Origin: Rhodospirillales bacterium
GTDB lineage: Bacteria; Pseudomonadota; Gammaproteobacteria; Steroidobacterales; Rariloculaceae
Length of the DNA: 8,608 bases
Assembly: GCA_024640665.1 (NCBI GenBank)
Contig: JAHEEO010000135.1
Span: 1 to 8,608 of the forward strand
Direction of reading: 5' to 3'
Shown one piece after another: positions 5,631-8,608 of the stretch (within the stretch, counting starts at the first letter, position 1; the number at the start of each line of letters is the position of its first letter). The notes beneath the pieces are model-generated. The model searched no databases. It was not told where the DNA came from and was given only the letters and a program-made list of their open reading frames with translations. The position numbers were made by a program, and so were the translations under genes.

Positions 5631-5647
5631 CAGCACGCCGCGTGATG
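5631..5647. promoter_or_regulatory. Imperfect 17-bp palindrome upstream of the XRE gene
   Basis: CACGC-C-GCGTG is a perfect 11-bp core (5634-5644), extended by matching CA/TG ends to 5631-5647 with one mismatched pair. It lies 16 bp before the XRE start codon in a 56-bp gap. A TAGAAT hexamer (5627-5622, 5/6 match to a -10 box) follows it on the minus strand, without a recognisable -35, and would give an almost leaderless transcript. It may be an autoregulatory operator. It has no U-tract and so does not look like an oppF terminator. Confidence 0.35.
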
Positions 5648-5671
5648 CGACGTCATTAATGCCGACCAGGG

Positions 5672-6655
5672 CTAATTAGGACCCGCGATGGGTTCATAAA
5701 GATGGCAAGCGACCTCGCGGGGACTCCCGCCGCAGTCTCGCAGAATGAGCCCAGGCGTATCGGCACGACAGACTTCCATGACGTGCGGGCAGCGGTTCGC
5801 AAATCGGCAACCGGAACCAATATTCAAAGGGGAAGAAATCTCACCTGTGATCGCAACCGATTTGCGGTTCCTCTCACTGCGCGGATCCGGACGCGGATTC
5901 GAAGCGATGAGAATCTGCGTGTATGGATGCTTGGGCTCGAAATAGACGTCATCGGCAGGACCCAATTCGACAACCGCCCCCATGTACATGACTGCGATTC
6001 GGTCCGAAACGTAACGGACCATCGATAGATCGTGTGCGATGAAAAGCATCGTCAATCCGAGAGAATCCTTGAGCTCACCCAGCAGGCGCACGATCTGCGC
6101 CTGCACGGAAACATCAAGCGCAGAAATGGGCTCATCACAGACGACAAATTTTGGCTGCATAATCAATGCACGCGCAACGCCAACACGCTGACGCTGACCA
6201 CCGGAAAATTCATGGGGATAACGCGACATGTGCCCGCGCTCGAGCCCGACGCGCTCCAGCCATACTGCAACTGCTTCGCGAATCGCTGCCCCCTCGCTGT
6301 CTCCCCGCAAACGCAATCCTTCGCCGATGATCTCGCCGACTGTCATGCGCGGATTCAAGCTCGAGTACGGATCCTGAAAAATCATTTGGATGCGCTGTGC
6401 ATAGCGTTGGAAATCTGCGGGCTTATAAATATCGGGCAGCTGCTCTCCCTCGAAATAGACTTCTCCAGCAGTCTTGCGATGCAGACCTAGCAGCGTCTTG
6501 CCAAAAGTTGATTTACCTGAGCCGCTTTCGCCGACAAGCCCGACGATCTCCTTATCCTCGATTGCAAGCGAGACATCGTCGACCGCGTGCACGATCTGAT
6601 TCCGTCCGATCTTGAAGTGCTTGGTCAGTGCTTTAGATTCGATCAGCGCGCTCAC
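5672..6655 (-). CDS. oppF: Oligopeptide/dipeptide ABC transporter ATP-binding protein, OppF/DppF type
   Basis: One of two cytoplasmic ATPases that would drive peptide uptake through the OppB/OppC-type permease pair. The 327-residue length is normal. Walker A GESGSGKST is at 42-50, the Q-loop in MIFQDPYSSLNP, the signature FSGGQRQR, Walker B FVVCDEPISALD, and the switch His in IAHDLS. After the HPYTQ motif comes the C-terminal oligopeptide-transporter domain with four cysteines (GCRFANRC..VC..and further Cys). Start is GTG at 6655, overlapping the oppD stop as GTGA. Opp, Dpp and other families of this type cannot be separated from the ATPase alone, so the substrate is unknown. It is the last gene of the transporter operon, and no clear terminator follows before the XRE gene. 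Confidence 0.93.
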   Translation of the reverse strand: MSALIESKALTKHFKIGRNQIVHAVDDVSLAIEDKEIVGLVGESGSGKSTFGKTLLGLHRKTAGEVYFEGEQLPDIYKPADFQRYAQRIQMIFQDPYSSLNPRMTVGEIIGEGLRLRGDSEGAAIREAVAVWLERVGLERGHMSRYPHEFSGGQRQRVGVARALIMQPKFVVCDEPISALDVSVQAQIVRLLGELKDSLGLTMLFIAHDLSMVRYVSDRIAVMYMGAVVELGPADDVYFEPKHPYTQILIASNPRPDPRSERNRKSVAITGEISSPLNIGSGCRFANRCPHVMEVCRADTPGLILRDCGGSPREVACHLYEPIAGPN

Positions 6656-7695
6656 GGCTGCTCCGCAAAGTAGAGGCCATCGACGTCTTTAGGCGCGCCC
6701 GGCTCATGCAGCCAACAGTTCGAATAATGATGGGGACTCACTTCAAAGCGCGGCGGCGGATTGCGCTCACATAGCCGCATGGCATTAGGACAACGCGCGA
6801 AGTAACTGCAGCCCGGCGGCGGATTGAATGTGTCCGGCGGAGAGCCTTCGATCGGCTGTAACCCCGATTCCACATGCCGGCTTTCGCTCGGCATCGCGGC
6901 GCGCAGTCCGAGCGTATAAGGATGCGCAGAGCGATAGAAAATATCGTCGACGCTGCCTTTTTCCACGATTTCGCCGGCGTACATGACGACGACATCATCA
7001 GCCATTCGAGCAACGACAGCGAGATCATGTGTAATGAGAATGATCGCCATGTTGTTGCGTTCCTGCAGCTCCTTGAGGAGATCGAGTATCTGCGCTTGAA
7101 TCGTGACATCCAGTGCCGTACTGGGCTCATCGGCAATGAGTAAGTCCGGCTCGCAAGCGATTGCCATCGCAATCATTGCCCGTTGCAACATGCCCCCGGA
7201 AAACGAGAATGGATATTGTTTCGCCCTCTTTTCGGCTTCACGAATATTGGTAAGTGCAAGCAGCTCGACGGCGCGCTTGAATGCGTCCGCTTTGGAATAA
7301 CCGCGATGTACGTGCAAAGTCTCTGCAATCTGATCGCCGATGCGCATGGTCGGATTCAGCGAGCTCATCGGATCCTGAAAGATCATCCCGATCCGATTGC
7401 CGCGAATGTCTTTCCCATCAATGACCTTGCGCCGAACGATATCGACGCCATCGAGCAACGCAGTACCCTTCGTAATGCGCCCCGGAGGCATTGGGATAAG
7501 CCCCATCACGCTCTGCACGGTGACTGATTTGCCGCAGCCAGATTCCCCGACGATGGCGAGTGTCTTGCCACGACGCACGTTAAAGCTTGCACCACGAACA
7601 GCTTTTACGATGCCGCCATATGTGTCGAATTCGACGTGCAAATCGGTAACCTCCAGCACTGCTGGATCGTTAGCCGAGCTGGGCGCCATGCTCAT
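6652..7695 (-). CDS. oppD: Oligopeptide/dipeptide ABC transporter ATP-binding protein, OppD/DppD type
   Basis: The partner ATPase of the OppF-type protein in a peptide importer. It has 347 residues. Walker A GESGCGKS is at 50-57, the Q-loop in MIFQDPMSSLNP, the signature FSGGMLQR, Walker B LLIADEPSTALD, and the switch His in ITHDLA. The C-terminal oligo-HPY region follows (HPYTLGLRAAMPS), then a cysteine cluster GCSYFARC..LC..NCW that in related transporters has been linked to metal or iron-sulfur binding (from memory, not tested here). ATG at 7695 overlaps the oppC stop as ATGA; a second ATG two codons on at 7689 is an alternative. The gene is certain; the substrate is not. Confidence 0.93.
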   Translation of the reverse strand: MSMAPSSANDPAVLEVTDLHVEFDTYGGIVKAVRGASFNVRRGKTLAIVGESGCGKSVTVQSVMGLIPMPPGRITKGTALLDGVDIVRRKVIDGKDIRGNRIGMIFQDPMSSLNPTMRIGDQIAETLHVHRGYSKADAFKRAVELLALTNIREAEKRAKQYPFSFSGGMLQRAMIAMAIACEPDLLIADEPSTALDVTIQAQILDLLKELQERNNMAIILITHDLAVVARMADDVVVMYAGEIVEKGSVDDIFYRSAHPYTLGLRAAMPSESRHVESGLQPIEGSPPDTFNPPPGCSYFARCPNAMRLCERNPPPRFEVSPHHYSNCWLHEPGAPKDVDGLYFAEQP

Positions 7696-8608
7696 TCGCG
7701 ACCTCGCAGCCGGACATCTAGCGCATCGCGCAAACCGTCCCCGAGCAAATTGAAAGCGAGCACAGTGATACTGATCAGCGCCGCTGGAAATATGAGTTCA
7801 TGCGGATGCGACAGCATGGTGCGGATGCCCTCGTTGCACATGCTGCCCCACGATGGCGTCGGCGGCGCTACGCCCATGCCGATAAACGAAAGAAAAGCTT
7901 CCGTAAAGATGACACTCGGCACTGCGAAGGTTAGCGTTACGAGGATAACCCCCATCGTATTCGGAATCATATGGCGGAAAATCAGGTAACCTGTTTTTGC
8001 ACCCAGCAACTGCGATGCCGCAACGTATCCTTCCTCACGAATCTGCAAAATCTGTCCGCGCACCAGCCGCGCCGTCGAAGGCCAACCAAGCAGCACGAGC
8101 GCGATGAGCATTGGGTAAACCCCGCTCTCGCCCGGCCCGATACCGAAAGCGATCTTGAACAGAATCATGAACAGCAGAAACGGCAGCGCGACCACGAAAT
8201 CGGCGAAACGCATCAGGAAGCCGTCGGGACGACCGCCGACAAAGCCCGCAGCGCTGCCATAGACGATTCCGGTCAGAACGAAAAAGAACGGTGCGACAAT
8301 CCCAATGAACAACGATACGCGGGCACCATACATGAGCCGCGCAAGCATGTCGCGACCGAGGTAGTCCGTGCCCAAGGGATGATAGGGCAAACGAATTTCG
8401 TCACCGACACTAACTTGTGAAGTTGCCTCAACCCAACGGCGGCCCATCGCTTCTTCTATGCTGGCAGCACGGCGCACCGGCACTTCGATTGTCGCGTAAT
8501 CTGTTTGCTCGGCACCAGCCTCATCGATTACCACGATCGAATACCAATAACTTAGTGGTTGTAGGTCGAGCCGATCCTCGAAGCTTGCCGCCGAACTTGC
8601 CAGCAACT
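7692..8608 (-). CDS. oppC: Oligopeptide/dipeptide ABC transporter permease, OppC/DppC type, N-terminus beyond the window edge
   Basis: An inner-membrane permease of the OppC/DppC family. About 304 residues are visible and the frame stays open to base 8608; the TTG at 8606 is not a credible start, because the first transmembrane helix of the family is missing and must lie outside. The family signature HPLGTDYLGRD is followed by five probable membrane segments (about 97-118, 133-153, 163-181, 217-240 and 271-289 in visible numbering). The ATPase-contacting EAA-like loop is AASQLLGAK..IFRHMIPN (196-216). The first 75 visible residues form a soluble stretch before HPLGTD, longer than the usual periplasmic loop after helix 1. 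The stop overlaps the oppD start (ATGA), so the genes form one operon. Confidence 0.92.
   Translation of the reverse strand, partial: LLASSAASFEDRLDLQPLSYWYSIVVIDEAGAEQTDYATIEVPVRRAASIEEAMGRRWVEATSQVSVGDEIRLPYHPLGTDYLGRDMLARLMYGARVSLFIGIVAPFFFVLTGIVYGSAAGFVGGRPDGFLMRFADFVVALPFLLFMILFKIAFGIGPGESGVYPMLIALVLLGWPSTARLVRGQILQIREEGYVAASQLLGAKTGYLIFRHMIPNTMGVILVTLTFAVPSVIFTEAFLSFIGMGVAPPTPSWGSMCNEGIRTMLSHPHELIFPAALISITVLAFNLLGDGLRDALDVRLRGRE

Noticed and set aside
1..8608. CRISPR arrays, insertion sequences, tRNA or rRNA genes.
   Set aside because: No regularly spaced repeats, transposase motifs, terminal inverted repeats or RNA-gene-like sequence were seen on either strand.

Overview
The window (8608 bp, moderately GC-rich) looks like chromosomal DNA of a proteobacterium, probably a gammaproteobacterium. 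The clues are a class III-type polyhydroxyalkanoate (PHA) synthase, a FadD-like acyl-CoA ligase, and sigma70-like TTGACA promoters with Shine-Dalgarno sites. The lineage is an inference and no rRNA or tRNA is present to test it. Every gene I can support lies on the minus strand, so transcription runs from high to low coordinates. Both edges cut genes.

Upstream block (8608 to 5672): the end of an oligopeptide/dipeptide ABC transporter operon, with permease oppC (5' end missing), ATPase oppD and ATPase oppF. They are joined by 4-bp stop/start overlaps (ATGA and GTGA), which suggests translational coupling.

Downstream block (5615 to 1): a storage-polymer locus. In transcription order it holds a small XRE-family repressor-like gene; a small phasin-like gene behind a clear promoter with an inverted repeat; a 918-residue gene coding for a FadD-like acyl-CoA ligase fused to two tandem FCD (FadR C-terminal) domains; a second small phasin-like gene behind its own promoter and a perfect 7-bp inverted repeat; a strong intrinsic terminator; a short PhaE/PhaM-like small subunit with a histone-like basic tail; and phaC, which starts at TTG, overlaps the stop codon of the gene before it and runs off the left edge.

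Proposed logic (inference): the ligase makes acyl-CoA, the FCD pair may sense an acyl-CoA or a related acid, PhaE and PhaC form the polymerising complex, the two related small proteins coat or organise the granule, and the XRE protein adjusts granule-protein expression, perhaps through TGC[CG]TAG half-sites in both phasin-gene promoters. The most unusual item is the ligase-FCD-FCD fusion. FCD domains normally form the ligand-binding half of GntR-family transcription factors, but here there is no DNA-binding domain and the sensor is attached to an enzyme. No gene-free stretch exceeds 150 bp. I see no mobile elements, CRISPR array or RNA genes.
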